Source: RGIG3159 sp045640565 (GTDB lineage Bacteria; Bacillota; Clostridia; Oscillospirales; Oscillospiraceae). Taken from it: 64,000 bases of DNA. Shown here piece after piece: positions 34,109 through 43,155 of this stretch. Within the stretch, counting starts at the first letter, position 1. Each line of letters begins with the position of its first letter. The position numbers were made by a program, and so were the translations under genes. Below the pieces are notes generated by a model. That model saw nothing but the letters and a program-made list of their open reading frames with translations, did not search any database and was not told the origin of the DNA. Location: positions 1 to 64,000 of the forward strand of contig JAZUFG010000083.1 of assembly GCA_045640565.1 (NCBI GenBank). The letters are read 5' to 3'.

Positions 34109-34229
34109 GGTTTACCCCTCCGAGGTTGAAATATTATTTATATGCCCAATAGTTATTAGCAAAGAAGGTGATGGGGACTGTAACGATCTTGCCCGTGGGA
34201 TCCGCAGAAAGCACGGGCAGACTGAGGTT

Positions 34230-34832
34230 TTATTCCATTTCTCTTCGTCCCTGCAGGGCACGAAGAAGGGTCACATCGTCCGCATATTCCAGCTGACTGC
34301 CCATGGGGATGCCATAGGCCAAACGGGTAACGCTGACGCCCAGGGGACGGAGAAGGCGGGAGATATACATGGCAGTTGCCTCTCCCTCCGTATCCGGATT
34401 GGTGGCCATAATGACCTCCCGGATCTCTCCGGAGGAGACCCGCTTCAGCAGTTCCCGGATCCGGATCTGATCCGGACCGATCCGATTCAGTGGAGAAATG
34501 ACCCCGTGAAGAACATGATAAACACCGTGGTATTCCCGGGCACGCTCCATGGCGATGACATCTTTAGGCTCAGCCACTACGCAGATAATGCCATGATCCC
34601 GCTCCGGATCATCGCAGATTTTGCAGAGCTCCCGGTCCGTCATATTCTGGCAGCAGGGGCAGGTATGGATCCTGGCCTTTGCTTCCAATATGGCGTCGGC
34701 GAATTCCTTGGCTTCGTCCTCGCTGAGTTCCATCACATGAAAGGCCAGCCGCTGGGCACTTTTCATGCCTATGCCCGGCAGACGGGCAAATTCTTCGGTA
34801 AGCCGCTCTAAGGCGGCGGGAAATCCGTTCAT
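34230..34832 (-). CDS. recR: Recombination mediator RecR
   Basis: The 200-aa protein has the helix-hairpin-helix start (LPGIGMKSAQRLAFH), the zinc finger CPCCQNMTDRELCKIC (residues 57-72) and a Toprim domain (ICVVAEPKDVIAMER, ATNPDTEGEATAMY). It works with RecF/RecO to load RecA at gaps. The ATG shares one base with the ybaB stop, and the dnaX-ybaB-recR order is conserved in bacteria. A hairpin (34189-34219) follows but lacks a T run. Confidence 0.97.
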   Translation of the reverse strand: MNGFPAALERLTEEFARLPGIGMKSAQRLAFHVMELSEDEAKEFADAILEAKARIHTCPCCQNMTDRELCKICDDPERDHGIICVVAEPKDVIAMERAREYHGVYHVLHGVISPLNRIGPDQIRIRELLKRVSSGEIREVIMATNPDTEGEATAMYISRLLRPLGVSVTRLAYGIPMGSQLEYADDVTLLRALQGRREME

Positions 34833-35173
34833 CAGAAACCCAGGTTCAGGCCGCCGGTCAGACGGGACATGGAAGCAGAGGCGTCCGCTTCTGCCTTCCG
34901 CATGGCCTCATTCACGGCGGAAATAACAAGATCCTGCAGCATTTCCACATCGTCCGGGTCCACCGCCTCGGGGTTGATAACAAGAGAGGTGAGCTCATGC
35001 TTGCCGTTGACCTTTGCCGCCACCATGCCGCCGCCTACGGAAACTTCATATTCCTTCGTTTCCATCTCCGCCTGCATTTTCAGCATATCCTGCTGCATTT
35101 TCTGAGCCTGACGGACCATATTCATGTTCATTCCGCCCATGGGCATGCCGCCCCGGTATCCACCTTTAGACAT
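34832..35173 (-). CDS. YbaB/EbfC family nucleoid-associated protein
   Basis: The 113-aa protein starts with a glycine/methionine-rich tail (GGYRGGMPMGGMNMNM), then the YbaB core: QKMQQDMLKMQAEMETKEYEVSVGGGMV and VSAVNEAMRKA. It binds DNA as a dimer. It lies between dnaX (29-base gap) and recR (one-base overlap). Confidence 0.95.
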   Translation of the reverse strand: MSKGGYRGGMPMGGMNMNMVRQAQKMQQDMLKMQAEMETKEYEVSVGGGMVAAKVNGKHELTSLVINPEAVDPDDVEMLQDLVISAVNEAMRKAEADASASMSRLTGGLNLGF

Positions 35174-35202
35174 TGTTTTTCTCCTTCATATCCAGTATGT
35201 TA

Positions 35203-36804
35203 TTATCTTACGGTCATTTTGCTTCCCAGCTCTTTCTGCCGGGAAAGAATGGAATCCAGAGGGTCCTCTTTTCCAATGGGGCCCAAGCCGATCTCCCGGA
35301 AAGTCACCCGAATGGGCCGACCGAGGATGGCAGAAGCTTTTCTTGCTATGATCACCGGGATATCCTGACGGTTCAGCATGTCCATCTCGAAGCGGCCGCC
35401 GAGGATCTGAAGGTTTTCTCCCTCCAAACGGTATTTCAAAAGACTGCCGGAAAAGAATCCCCTTGCGGGGGGCAGAAGCTCCTGCCGCAGGGCTGCGCAG
35501 AGCTCCGGCCAGAAATCCTCCGGACCGGCGGCTTTCTCTTCGGATGGCAGAGAAGCTTCAGCCGGCTCTTCTTTTTCCTCTTTTTTCGTGTCCTCCGCCG
35601 GGGCTTCCCGGGAAGAAGAGGGCTTCTCTGCGGGAGGAGCTGCAGAAGGAAGAAGGCCGGAGGCCAGGCTTTCCTCGATGCGTGTCAGCCTGGCGGTAAA
35701 AGAATCCAGATCATTCTGGAGGGCGGGATTGCAGAGACGGATCAGGCAGAGCTCCGCATCTACCCGAAGGTTTAGGCTCTTGGCGCGGCCTGCTAAAAGC
35801 TCCTGCAGAAGGGAGACCATGCGGAGAAGCTCTCCCCGGGAAAAGAGGGAAGAAAGCGTCCGCAGTTCTTCTTCGGAGCAGAGGCCGGAAACAAGGGGCA
35901 GATTGCCCTCCGGTACTTCCTTGAGGATCAGAAGATCCCGGGCTGCCGAGCAAAGCTCGTTCAGAAGGGAACGCAGATCCTTCCCCTGTTCAAAGAGAGA
36001 AGTAAAAAGAGCCAAGGAAGCGGCGGTATCCCGATTTCCAATTTTCTGCATCATTTCATAAACTGCCTGCCGGCCGGCCAGACCCAGGCAGGCGGTCACC
36101 GCCTGAATATCCAGGGTGCCGGGAGTGGCAGAAGCGCATTGGTCCAAAAGGCTGAGCCCGTCCCGGAGAGCGCCGTCGGCCAAGCGGGCCAGAAGCTCTG
36201 CGGCCTCGGGGAGAAGATCGATCCCCTCCTGATAGGCAACATAGCGAATGCGGCCGGAGATGTCCTCCTGGCTCAGGCGGCGGAAAGAAAAACGCTGGCA
36301 GCGGGAGAGGATCGTCGGGGGCACCTTGTCCTGTTCCGTGGTGGCAAGGATAAAAATCAGATGCTCGGGAGGTTCTTCCACGATTTTCAGCAGGGCATTG
36401 AAAGCAGCCGTGGAGAGCATGTGGACCTCGTCGATAATATAAACTCTTCTGCGAACCTGGGAGGGACTGTAAACGGCGTCATCCCGAAGAGCGCGGACCT
36501 GATCGACACCGTTGTTGGAGGCAGCGTCGATCTCCAGGACATCCAGGCAGGAGCCGTCTTCAATAGAGCGGCAGGCAGGGCAGCAATTGCAGGGGTTGCC
36601 GTCTGCGGGATGCTCGCAGTTCACTGCCCGCGCAAGGATCTTTGCGCAGGAGGTCTTTCCTGTGCCGCGGATTCCGGTGAAAAGATAGGCATGGGAAAGG
36701 CGCCCCGTGGAGACCTGGGTCTTCAGGGTTTGGGTCACACTTTTTTGGCCTACGACCTCATCAAAGGTGCGGGAACGGTATTTCCGGTACAGCGCCTGAT
36801 ACAC
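35203..36804 (-). CDS. dnaX: DNA polymerase III subunit gamma/tau
   Basis: The 533-aa protein has YQALYRKYRS at the start, Walker A GIRGTGKTS, the four-cysteine zinc module (CEHPADGNPCNCCPAC), the DEVHMLS Walker B and sensor 1 in LATTEQDKVPPTILSRC, followed by the helical collar and a charged linker and tau tail. It is the clamp-loader motor. AGGAGG seven bases upstream favours the GTG at 36804 over an in-frame TTG at 36825. No clear frameshift signal for gamma is visible. Confidence 0.95.
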   Translation of the reverse strand: MYQALYRKYRSRTFDEVVGQKSVTQTLKTQVSTGRLSHAYLFTGIRGTGKTSCAKILARAVNCEHPADGNPCNCCPACRSIEDGSCLDVLEIDAASNNGVDQVRALRDDAVYSPSQVRRRVYIIDEVHMLSTAAFNALLKIVEEPPEHLIFILATTEQDKVPPTILSRCQRFSFRRLSQEDISGRIRYVAYQEGIDLLPEAAELLARLADGALRDGLSLLDQCASATPGTLDIQAVTACLGLAGRQAVYEMMQKIGNRDTAASLALFTSLFEQGKDLRSLLNELCSAARDLLILKEVPEGNLPLVSGLCSEEELRTLSSLFSRGELLRMVSLLQELLAGRAKSLNLRVDAELCLIRLCNPALQNDLDSFTARLTRIEESLASGLLPSAAPPAEKPSSSREAPAEDTKKEEKEEPAEASLPSEEKAAGPEDFWPELCAALRQELLPPARGFFSGSLLKYRLEGENLQILGGRFEMDMLNRQDIPVIIARKASAILGRPIRVTFREIGLGPIGKEDPLDSILSRQKELGSKMTVR

Positions 36805-36880
36805 GAGCCTTCCTCCTATACACAATACTCCAAAATATATCAGCTTATTCTAACAAAAATCCTGCCCGATTTCAACTATT

Positions 36881-36931
36881 GCCGGAAGAGAATTCAAAAA
36901 AAACGTGCCGGAAGAGAATTCAAAAAAAACG
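36881..36931. repeat. Short tandem duplication upstream of larA
   Basis: A 25-base unit (starting GCCGGAAGAGAATTC and ending in an A run) occurs twice with a single T between, at 36881-36905 and 36907-36931. The 310-base gap between dnaX and larA contains this, a purine-rich stretch and the larA promoter. Confidence 0.85.
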
Positions 36932-37038
36932 GAAAAAGCTTATCCTGAAGGCAGGAAAGAGCCGGGAGGAGAAGAAAGAGAGGCTGGGAGAGGCCTCCGA
37001 CAGGTGCGGATCCTGCGTCGGGACCCCGGAAAATTTTC

Positions 37039-37067
37039 TTGTAAAGCTTGACAAAAAATGATAAAAT
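37039..37067 (+). promoter_or_regulatory. Promoter of larA
   Basis: TTGTAA (37039-37044), a 17-bp spacer and TAAAAT (37062-37067). A consensus TTGACA at 37048 lies nearby, but its best -10 (TAGAAT, 37074) is 20 bases away. Confidence 0.55.
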
Positions 37068-37114
37068 ATCTTTTAGAATAGCTTCTTATACGCAGCAAAA
37101 GGAAAGAAGAAAAA

Positions 37115-38368
37115 ATGCAGCTTACTTACGGTTTCGGAAAGGGCATCCAAACGGTGGAATGCCCGAAAGAAAATTTGCTGGCGGAGCTTCACGCCAACCC
37201 CATGACCCATGAGCGGACAGGGGAAGAAGCGGTTCGTTACGCTTTGGGCCACCCCATCGGCGCACCGCTTTTGCGGGAGCTTGCCAAGGGGCACCGCAGG
37301 ATCGTGATCATCACCAGCGATATATCCCGCCCCATGCCCTCCTGGCAGGTGCTTCCGGCAGTGTTGGAGGAGCTCTTTGCCGCCGGCATTGCAAAGGAGC
37401 AGATCACCCTGGTCTTCGCCCTGGGTTCCCACCGCCATCATACGGAGGAGGAACGCCGGCATTTGGCCGGGGATGCGGTTTATGAGCAGATCCGCTGCGT
37501 GGATTCGGATCCGGAGGATACGGTCCGCATGGGCGTAAGCTCCCGGGGAACTCCCGTGGATATTACCCGCGCGGTGGCAGAAGCGGACTTCCGGATCTGC
37601 CTGGGCAATATTGAGTTCCACTATTTTGCCGGTTATTCCGGCGGCGCGAAGGCGATCATGCCCGGAGTCTCCACGCCGGCGGCGATCCAGTGCAACCACA
37701 GCCGTATGGTTTCTCCGGATGCCCGCGCGGGCAAGCTTGCGGGCAATCCCATTCGGGAGGACATCGAAGAAGCTGCCGCCATCTGCGGCGTGGATTATAT
37801 TGTCAATGTGGTCCTCAGCGAGCATAAGGAGATCGTTTTTGCCGTTGCGGGGGATCTTACCGTTGCCCATCGGGTGGGATGTGAATACCTTGACCGGCTT
37901 TATCTCAAGCCGATCCCGGAGCGGGCGGATATCGTCCTGGTTTCCCAGGGAGGAGCGCCCAAGGATGCCAATCTTTATCAGACGCAGAAGGCTCTGGACA
38001 ATGCCAAGCTGGCAGTAAAAAAGGGCGGAACGGTCATTTTGATCGGCGCCTGTCCGGAGGGACTGGGCTCTGCAAAATTCGAGCAGTGGATGATGGAAGC
38101 CGAAAAGCCCGAGGATATGATCCTCCGGGTCCGGGAGCACTTTGAATTGGGCGGCCACAAGGCGGCAGCCATTGCCATGGTCCTCCAAAATGCCTCCATC
38201 GATCTGGTTTCGGAAATGGACCCCGACCTGGTCCGCAGAATTTTCATGAATCCCAGGGGCTCGGCCCAGGAAGCTTTTGATGCGGCTATGGAGAAATACG
38301 GCCCCAAGGCCACGGTGATTTCTATGCCCTTCGGCGGAGCCACGCTGCCCATGCCGGAAGGGGAATAA
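37115..38368 (+). CDS. larA: Nickel-dependent lactate racemase family protein (LarA)
   Basis: The 417-aa protein matches LarA: SDISRPMPSWQVLP, the GSHRHHTEEER histidine cluster near residue 108, GYSGGAKAIMPGVS with the Lys that carries the nickel-pincer cofactor (about 184), and a C-terminal alpha/beta domain. LarA-type enzymes racemise or epimerise alpha-hydroxyacids. The cofactor enzymes LarB, LarC and LarE are not in the window. The substrate could be lactate or another hydroxyacid, fitting the Ldh-family gene at 27141. It has its own promoter and is followed by the znu-type operon. Confidence 0.9.
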   Translation: MQLTYGFGKGIQTVECPKENLLAELHANPMTHERTGEEAVRYALGHPIGAPLLRELAKGHRRIVIITSDISRPMPSWQVLPAVLEELFAAGIAKEQITLVFALGSHRHHTEEERRHLAGDAVYEQIRCVDSDPEDTVRMGVSSRGTPVDITRAVAEADFRICLGNIEFHYFAGYSGGAKAIMPGVSTPAAIQCNHSRMVSPDARAGKLAGNPIREDIEEAAAICGVDYIVNVVLSEHKEIVFAVAGDLTVAHRVGCEYLDRLYLKPIPERADIVLVSQGGAPKDANLYQTQKALDNAKLAVKKGGTVILIGACPEGLGSAKFEQWMMEAEKPEDMILRVREHFELGGHKAAAIAMVLQNASIDLVSEMDPDLVRRIFMNPRGSAQEAFDAAMEKYGPKATVISMPFGGATLPMPEGE

Positions 38369-38378
38369 GGAGAAAAGA

Positions 38379-38597
38379 ATGAAAAAAGATATGAACCAGA
38401 AGCAGAGAAGAGAGCGGGAAAAGAAGGTCATGATCATCTCCACGGTGCTTGTTGTTATCCTGGAGTTGGTGGCTGCCTATATTATGTTGACCGGAGATCC
38501 GTCCAAGATTTCCTACTGTACCCCTCTGATGCTGATCGCGGCGGGCGGTACTGTCCTCTGCTGGGTCAATTATATGGGGGGAGATATGGGAGGATGA
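38379..38597 (+). CDS. Small two-helix membrane protein, 72 aa
   Basis: The protein has a basic N-terminus (KKDMNQKQRREREKK), two transmembrane helices (residues 19-38 and 48-66) and a glycine/methionine end. I do not recognise it. AAGGAG precedes the ATG at 38379, ten bases after larA, and its stop overlaps the ATG of the metal-binding protein gene by four bases, so it is probably translated with the importer. Confidence 0.75.
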   Translation: MKKDMNQKQRREREKKVMIISTVLVVILELVAAYIMLTGDPSKISYCTPLMLIAAGGTVLCWVNYMGGDMGG

Positions 38598-39436
38598 AGA
38601 AGCTGCTGCTTTCTCTTCTGGCTCTTTTTTGCGTGGGCCTTCTTGCCTGCGGCAGCGCAGAGGAAGAGATCCTGGCTTCCACGGCGCCTGTTCAGCAGTT
38701 TGCTCAGGCGGTTTGCAGGGGAACGGATCTTAAGGTGGGGCTTCTTGTTTCGGAGCCCGTCTCCTGCGTCCATGACTACAGCCTTTCCACCGCCCAGATG
38801 ATGAAGCTGGAGAAGGCAGATTTGGTTCTTCTCTCCGGCGCCGATCTGGAGGTTTTCATGCAGGATGCCCTTGCCTCCTGCAGACAGGTCCTCACCTGTG
38901 ATGCCGGCGTAAAGCTCCTGGAGGGCGAAGAAGAAGGGGAGTTTGACCCCCATATTTGGCTCAGCCCGGAGAACGCGCGGATCATGACCCGGAATATTGC
39001 CAAGGGCCTCTCCGCACTCTATCCCGATTATGCGGATACCTTCCTGAAGAATGCGGAGCTCTACTGTGACGAGCTCAGCAGTCTGGAGTTGGAGGCCATG
39101 GTGACCCTGCAGGGGATCCCCTGCACGGATCTCGTTACCTTCCATGACGGTTTTGCCTATTTTGCGGATGCCTTTGGCCTGGAAATCCTGGCTGCCATTG
39201 AGGAGGAAGCCGGAGCCGAGGCTTCCGCCAAGGATCTGAAGGAGATCACGGAATTGGTCCGGGATGCTGCTATTCCGGCAATTTTCGTGGAAAAAGACGG
39301 CTCGGATGCTGCGGCCAGAATCATTGCGGGGGAGACCGGCTGTAAGGTCGGAACCCTTTCCACGGGCCTGGCTGACAGAGACTATTTTGAGACGATTCGG
39401 GGCAATGCCCTGGCCATAAAGGAGGCATTCTCTTGA
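38594..39436 (+). CDS. Metal ABC transporter substrate-binding lipoprotein (ZnuA-like)
   Basis: The 280-aa protein has a lipobox (LLACG, Cys about 19) and the cluster A-I metal ligands in order: His in CVHDYSL (residue 56), His in DPHIWLSP (about 117), His in TFHDGF (about 180) and Asp in ADRDYF near the end. It captures Zn2+ or Mn2+ for the ATPase and permease that follow. It is on the short side for the family and lacks the usual histidine-rich loop, which here seems moved to the ATPase N-terminus. Confidence 0.9.
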   Translation: MKKLLLSLLALFCVGLLACGSAEEEILASTAPVQQFAQAVCRGTDLKVGLLVSEPVSCVHDYSLSTAQMMKLEKADLVLLSGADLEVFMQDALASCRQVLTCDAGVKLLEGEEEGEFDPHIWLSPENARIMTRNIAKGLSALYPDYADTFLKNAELYCDELSSLELEAMVTLQGIPCTDLVTFHDGFAYFADAFGLEILAAIEEEAGAEASAKDLKEITELVRDAAIPAIFVEKDGSDAAARIIAGETGCKVGTLSTGLADRDYFETIRGNALAIKEAFS

Positions 39437-40194
39437 CTGTGCCTTTTCATCCGCACCATGATCATTCCTGCGAGCATGCCTGCTGCCTGAAGGTTTCCGA
39501 TCTTACTGTCCGCATAGGGGAGGATACGATTCTGGAGGGCATAGATCTCCATCTCCACTGCGGGCAGATGGCAGCTCTGATCGGCCCTAACGGCGCGGGA
39601 AAATCCACCCTGATCAAAGCAATCCTGGGACAGCGGGCCTATGAGGGCTCCATTGAGTTCTCTTCGGAGGGCAGGGATAACCAGCGCCTCCGTATCGGCT
39701 ATGTTCCCCAAAGTCCCGCCTTTGACCCTTCGGACCCTGTTACGGTGCGGGATCTCTTTGTTTCCGGAATATCCTCCCGCCCCAATTTTTTCAAAACAAG
39801 AAAGGCAGAGGAAGAGACCATTTTGAACTGCCTTCGGAATGTCCGGGGGGAAGGGCTGATGGATAAGCGGATCGGGACCCTCTCCGGCGGTGAGCTCCAG
39901 CGTGTGCTCCTGGCCTTGGCTTTGGAACCGATGCCCAATCTTCTGATCCTGGATGAGCCTCTTTCCGGCGTGGATGTGGAGGGCATGGAGCTCCTTCTGG
40001 ATATGATGAACGAGATCCGAAGAAAATACGATTTGTCCATCCTGATGATAACCCACGATTTCTCCATGCTCAGCCGCTATGTGGACAAGGTCGTGCTGCT
40101 GGATAAGAAGGTCCTCCGGGCGGGAACTCCCCTGGAAGTGCTGAATTCGGAAGAATTCATGCAGGCCTTCCGTTTGGGAGGTGCTGCGGAATGA
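39433..40194 (+). CDS. Metal ABC transporter ATPase (ZnuC-like) with a His/Cys-rich N-terminus
   Basis: The 253-aa ATPase has Walker A GPNGAGKST, signature TLSGGELQRV, Walker B LLILDEPLSGVD and switch His ITHDF. The first 18 residues include HPHHDHSCEHACC, a likely metal-binding tail. AAAGGAGG at 39418-39425 supports a TTG start at 39433 that overlaps the upstream TGA (TTGA). The downstream permease start overlaps by four bases. Confidence 0.92.
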   Translation: MTVPFHPHHDHSCEHACCLKVSDLTVRIGEDTILEGIDLHLHCGQMAALIGPNGAGKSTLIKAILGQRAYEGSIEFSSEGRDNQRLRIGYVPQSPAFDPSDPVTVRDLFVSGISSRPNFFKTRKAEEETILNCLRNVRGEGLMDKRIGTLSGGELQRVLLALALEPMPNLLILDEPLSGVDVEGMELLLDMMNEIRRKYDLSILMITHDFSMLSRYVDKVVLLDKKVLRAGTPLEVLNSEEFMQAFRLGGAAE

Positions 40195-41033
40195 GACTTT
40201 GGTATGCATTCATGGACTGCCTGCCCTTTGGCTGGGCATCCTACCGCTTTATGGCGAACGCCCTGCTGGCAGTTTTGGTCATGGCTCCCATTTTCGGCAT
40301 CCTTTCCACAAATGTTGTGACGGGAAGAATGAGCTTCTTTTCGGATGCCCTGGGTCACTCGGCTTTCACGGGCATTGCCATAGGGGTCCTTTGCGGCATG
40401 GCCTTTCCCATCTGCGCGGCTGTGCTTCTGGCCCTCCTCTTTGCCTGGCTCTTTACTCTGGTTAAGGAAAAATCGCGCCAGTCGGCAGACACGGTGATCG
40501 GCGTCTTTTCTTCCACGGCGGTGGCTTTGGGAATTTTTATTGCCACCTCCGGGGGCGGCAGCTTCACCAAATATAATGTTTTTCTGATCGGCGATATCCT
40601 TTCCGTCACTCCCGGTGAAATCGGCCTTTTGGCCCTGGTCCTCCTGGCTGTGGCGGTCATCTGGTATTTCTTCTCCAATCGGATCCTGCTCGTTACGCTT
40701 CACCCCCAGCTGGCCTCCTCCCGGGGGATCTCCGTCCGGAACTATGAGCTGCTCTTCACCATGGTCATAGCCGTGGTGGTGACCCTGGCTATGAGCTGGG
40801 TGGGCCTGCTGGTGATCAACTCCCTCCTGGTCCTTCCCGCAGCCACGGCAAGAAATCTGGTAAGGAATATGCGGCAGTACCTTTGGGTTTCCGTGCTCCT
40901 TGCCGTCATTTGCTCTTTGGCAGGCCTTTTTGTCAGCTATTTTCTGGCCTCTTCCACCGGCGCAGCCATTTCCCTTTTGCTGGCCCTTTGCTTTGCCCTT
41001 TCTTTCCTTTTCCGCAGGCACAGCAATATTTGA
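40191..41033 (+). CDS. Metal ABC transporter permease (ZnuB-like)
   Basis: The 280-aa protein has eight or nine transmembrane helices and the ABC-3 family motifs: FFSDALGHSAFTGIAIG, SADTVIGVFSSTAVALG and MSWVGLLVINSLLVLPAATA. It forms the membrane channel of the Zn/Mn importer encoded by the two preceding genes, to which it is coupled by overlap. Confidence 0.93.
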   Translation: MRLWYAFMDCLPFGWASYRFMANALLAVLVMAPIFGILSTNVVTGRMSFFSDALGHSAFTGIAIGVLCGMAFPICAAVLLALLFAWLFTLVKEKSRQSADTVIGVFSSTAVALGIFIATSGGGSFTKYNVFLIGDILSVTPGEIGLLALVLLAVAVIWYFFSNRILLVTLHPQLASSRGISVRNYELLFTMVIAVVVTLAMSWVGLLVINSLLVLPAATARNLVRNMRQYLWVSVLLAVICSLAGLFVSYFLASSTGAAISLLLALCFALSFLFRRHSNI

Positions 41034-41105
41034 AAAAGCGCAGGCCGGATTCCTCCTGCGGGAGAGATCCGGCTTTCCTGAAGTTTTTGAAAGGAGTTCT
41101 GAATC

Positions 41106-42320
41106 ATGGATCCTTTATCCCTTGCTCTTTTAGCGGGTCTTTTGCTTCTCATTCTTTTTGCCGTTATCGGCCTGATTTCCTTCAGAAGGCTTTCCCAAAA
41201 GAACATTGAGCGGCAAAGTCAGGAGCTTTCTGCCCTGCGGGAGGAAATTCTGCATAAACTGGAGCTTTTGGATTACTGTCAGGACCTTTCTCTCAAATCC
41301 GTCAACGATAAATTCGGCCTCCTGCAGGACTCCTTGAACGACCAGCTGACCCGCCAGTCCGGGGTGGAGACGGCAAATCTCCGCCGCCTGGAGGACCGCA
41401 TCCGGAATTTGGAGCAGGTCAATGAGAAAAAGCTGGATGAGATCCGGGGCACCGTGGAAGAAAAACTCCAGACAGCCCTGGAAAAAAGAATTTCAGAATC
41501 TTTCCGGACGGTAAACGAACAGCTGGAGTCCGTCTATAAAAGCCTGGGAGAAATGCAGACCCTCGCTGCAGATGTGGGCGGCCTCAAAAAGGTTCTCTCC
41601 GGAGTCAAGACCCGGGGAATTCTGGGTGAGGTCCAGCTGGCGGCCATCCTGGAGGAGATCCTGACGCCGGAGCAGTACGAATGCAACTGCGCCACGGTTC
41701 CCGGCAGCACGGAGCGGGTGGAATTTGCGGTCCGCCTTCCCGGAACGGAGGATGGCCCGGTTTATCTGCCTATTGACTCCAAGTTCCCTGGGGACTCCTA
41801 TGCCAGACTCCTGGATGCCCGGGAGGCCGGGGATAAAGAACTGGAGGTAGAGGCCGTGAAGAATCTGGAGTCCGTCCTGAAAAAGGAGGCCAAGGATATC
41901 CGGGATAAATATCTTTCCGTGCCCTATACCACCAATTTCGGCATTCTTTTCCTGCCCTTTGAAGGCCTCTATGCGGAAGTGGTCAATCGGGGACTTCTGG
42001 AGCAGCTCCGCAGGGATTATTCTGTGAACATTGCCGGGCCCAGCACCATGGCTGCGCTCCTGAACAGCCTGCAGATGGGCTTCCGTACTCTGGCGATCCA
42101 AAAACGGTCCGGAGAGGTTTGGGAGCTTCTGGGAGCCGTGAAAACGGAGTTCGAAAAGTTCGGAGAGGTCATGAAGAAGATGCAGGGCCACCTGAATCTG
42201 GCTTCGGACGATCTGGCCATGCTCATGAACACCCGCACGAATGTCATTTCCCGCAAGCTTCGGGATGTGCAGAAGCTGGAGGATTCCTCTTCTGCCGAGC
42301 TTTTGGGTCTGGACAGTTAA
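41106..42320 (+). CDS. rmuC: DNA recombination protein RmuC
   Basis: The 404-aa protein has an N-terminal transmembrane helix (residues 4-25), a coiled-coil region (about 30-150) and the RmuC domain: RGILGEVQLAAILEEIL, LPIDSKFPGDSYARL and LPFEGLYAEVV, then a coiled coil. RmuC limits inversions at short repeats and has a nuclease-like fold. AAAGGAG precedes the ATG. It lies 72 bases after the permease gene. Confidence 0.95.
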   Translation: MDPLSLALLAGLLLLILFAVIGLISFRRLSQKNIERQSQELSALREEILHKLELLDYCQDLSLKSVNDKFGLLQDSLNDQLTRQSGVETANLRRLEDRIRNLEQVNEKKLDEIRGTVEEKLQTALEKRISESFRTVNEQLESVYKSLGEMQTLAADVGGLKKVLSGVKTRGILGEVQLAAILEEILTPEQYECNCATVPGSTERVEFAVRLPGTEDGPVYLPIDSKFPGDSYARLLDAREAGDKELEVEAVKNLESVLKKEAKDIRDKYLSVPYTTNFGILFLPFEGLYAEVVNRGLLEQLRRDYSVNIAGPSTMAALLNSLQMGFRTLAIQKRSGEVWELLGAVKTEFEKFGEVMKKMQGHLNLASDDLAMLMNTRTNVISRKLRDVQKLEDSSSAELLGLDS

Positions 42321-42338
42321 AAGAGGCGAAAACGAAAA

Positions 42339-42387
42339 AAAGAGCCGGAAGCCAATGGGCGTGCGCCCGAAGCTTCCGGTTCTTTTT
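42339..42387. terminator. Bidirectional terminator between rmuC and the TtcA-like gene
   Basis: A 14-bp outer stem (about 42339-42352 with 42372-42385) encloses an inner GGGC/GCCC hairpin and is followed by TTTTT. Confidence 0.85.
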
Positions 42388-42396
42388 ATGATTCTA

Positions 42397-43155
42397 TTAT
42401 ATTTCAATTTCTCCCACATCAGGCAGGGGCCTCCGCAGCAGCTCCTCTGGTCCCCAGGCGGGCAGAGGCAGGCGTTGCATGGCGCCGAAAATATGAGCCT
42501 TCAGGTCCGGATATTTTCCGGATAATGTATAGACCAGGTTTTTGATTTCCTCCCGCTTGGTGGATTTATCGGCGGGACAGCTGTTATGGACAACGGGAAG
42601 CTTCCTTTTCTCCGCAAAATGGGCAAGTGTCTTTTCGGAGATATAGAGCATGGGCCGTATCTGGACGACACCGGTCCTGTCCAGCAGTGTTACAGGCTGG
42701 AAGCAGCTGAGCCTGCCCTCATAGATCAGGCTCATCATGAAGGTTTCCACGGCGTCGTCGTAATGATGCCCGAGAGCGACCTTGTTGCAGCCATGCCGCA
42801 GGAGGGCTTCATTCAGGCTGCCCCTGCGCATTTTGGAGCACATGGAGCAGGGGTTCTTTTCTTTCCGATAGTCAAAAATCACGGGGCCGATCTGCGTTTC
42901 CACCCGGGTGTAGGGGATATCCAGCTCTTCGCAGAGCTTTGCCACTCCGGAATAATCCATGTTAGGGAGGCCCATATCCACGGTAATGGCCTCCAATTCA
43001 TAGTGAGCGGGGTAGAACTTGCGGAGTTCGCTGAGGAGGACCAGGAGAGCGAGAGAGTCTTTCCCGCCGGAGACCCCCACGGCGATCCGGTCGCCCTCCT
43101 CGATCATCCTGTAATCTTCCACGCAGCGGCGGACCAGGCCAAGAAGCTTCTGCAT
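42397..43155 (-). CDS. TtcA-like tRNA 2-thiolation enzyme (PP-loop ATPase)
   Basis: The 252-aa protein has the PP-loop SGGKDSLAL, the CSMCSKMRRG cysteine pair that ligates the Fe-S cluster, GHHYDDAVETF and CPADKSTKREEI. This set fits TtcA/TtuA-type enzymes that thiolate tRNA. I name the family but not the position modified. It is convergent with rmuC and lies alone upstream of rplM in opposite orientation. The A-rich region 43156-43266 between them shows no gene. Confidence 0.87.
   Translation of the reverse strand: MQKLLGLVRRCVEDYRMIEEGDRIAVGVSGGKDSLALLVLLSELRKFYPAHYELEAITVDMGLPNMDYSGVAKLCEELDIPYTRVETQIGPVIFDYRKEKNPCSMCSKMRRGSLNEALLRHGCNKVALGHHYDDAVETFMMSLIYEGRLSCFQPVTLLDRTGVVQIRPMLYISEKTLAHFAEKRKLPVVHNSCPADKSTKREEIKNLVYTLSGKYPDLKAHIFGAMQRLPLPAWGPEELLRRPLPDVGEIEI

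Noticed and set aside
33731..34129. Plus-strand reading frame opposite the Pro-Gln gene (Leu-Arg-Leu-Gly repeats)
   Set aside because: It is the reverse reading of the Pro-Gln microrepeat, has no ribosome site and no family resemblance.
34189..34219. Hairpin downstream of recR as terminator
   Set aside because: TGCCCGTG/CACGGGCA pairs well but no T run follows on either strand, and the next genes run in the same direction.
35560..35600. Programmed frameshift site in dnaX for making gamma
   Set aside because: An A6 run followed by G occurs in the linker, but its reading-frame register does not match the known slippery heptamer and no supporting stem or early stop in the shifted frame was established.
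42397..43155. LarE sulfur-insertion enzyme for the larA product
   Set aside because: The protein has the SGGKDS loop with the CSMC pair and GHHYDDAVET of TtcA-like tRNA thiolases, which LarE lacks.
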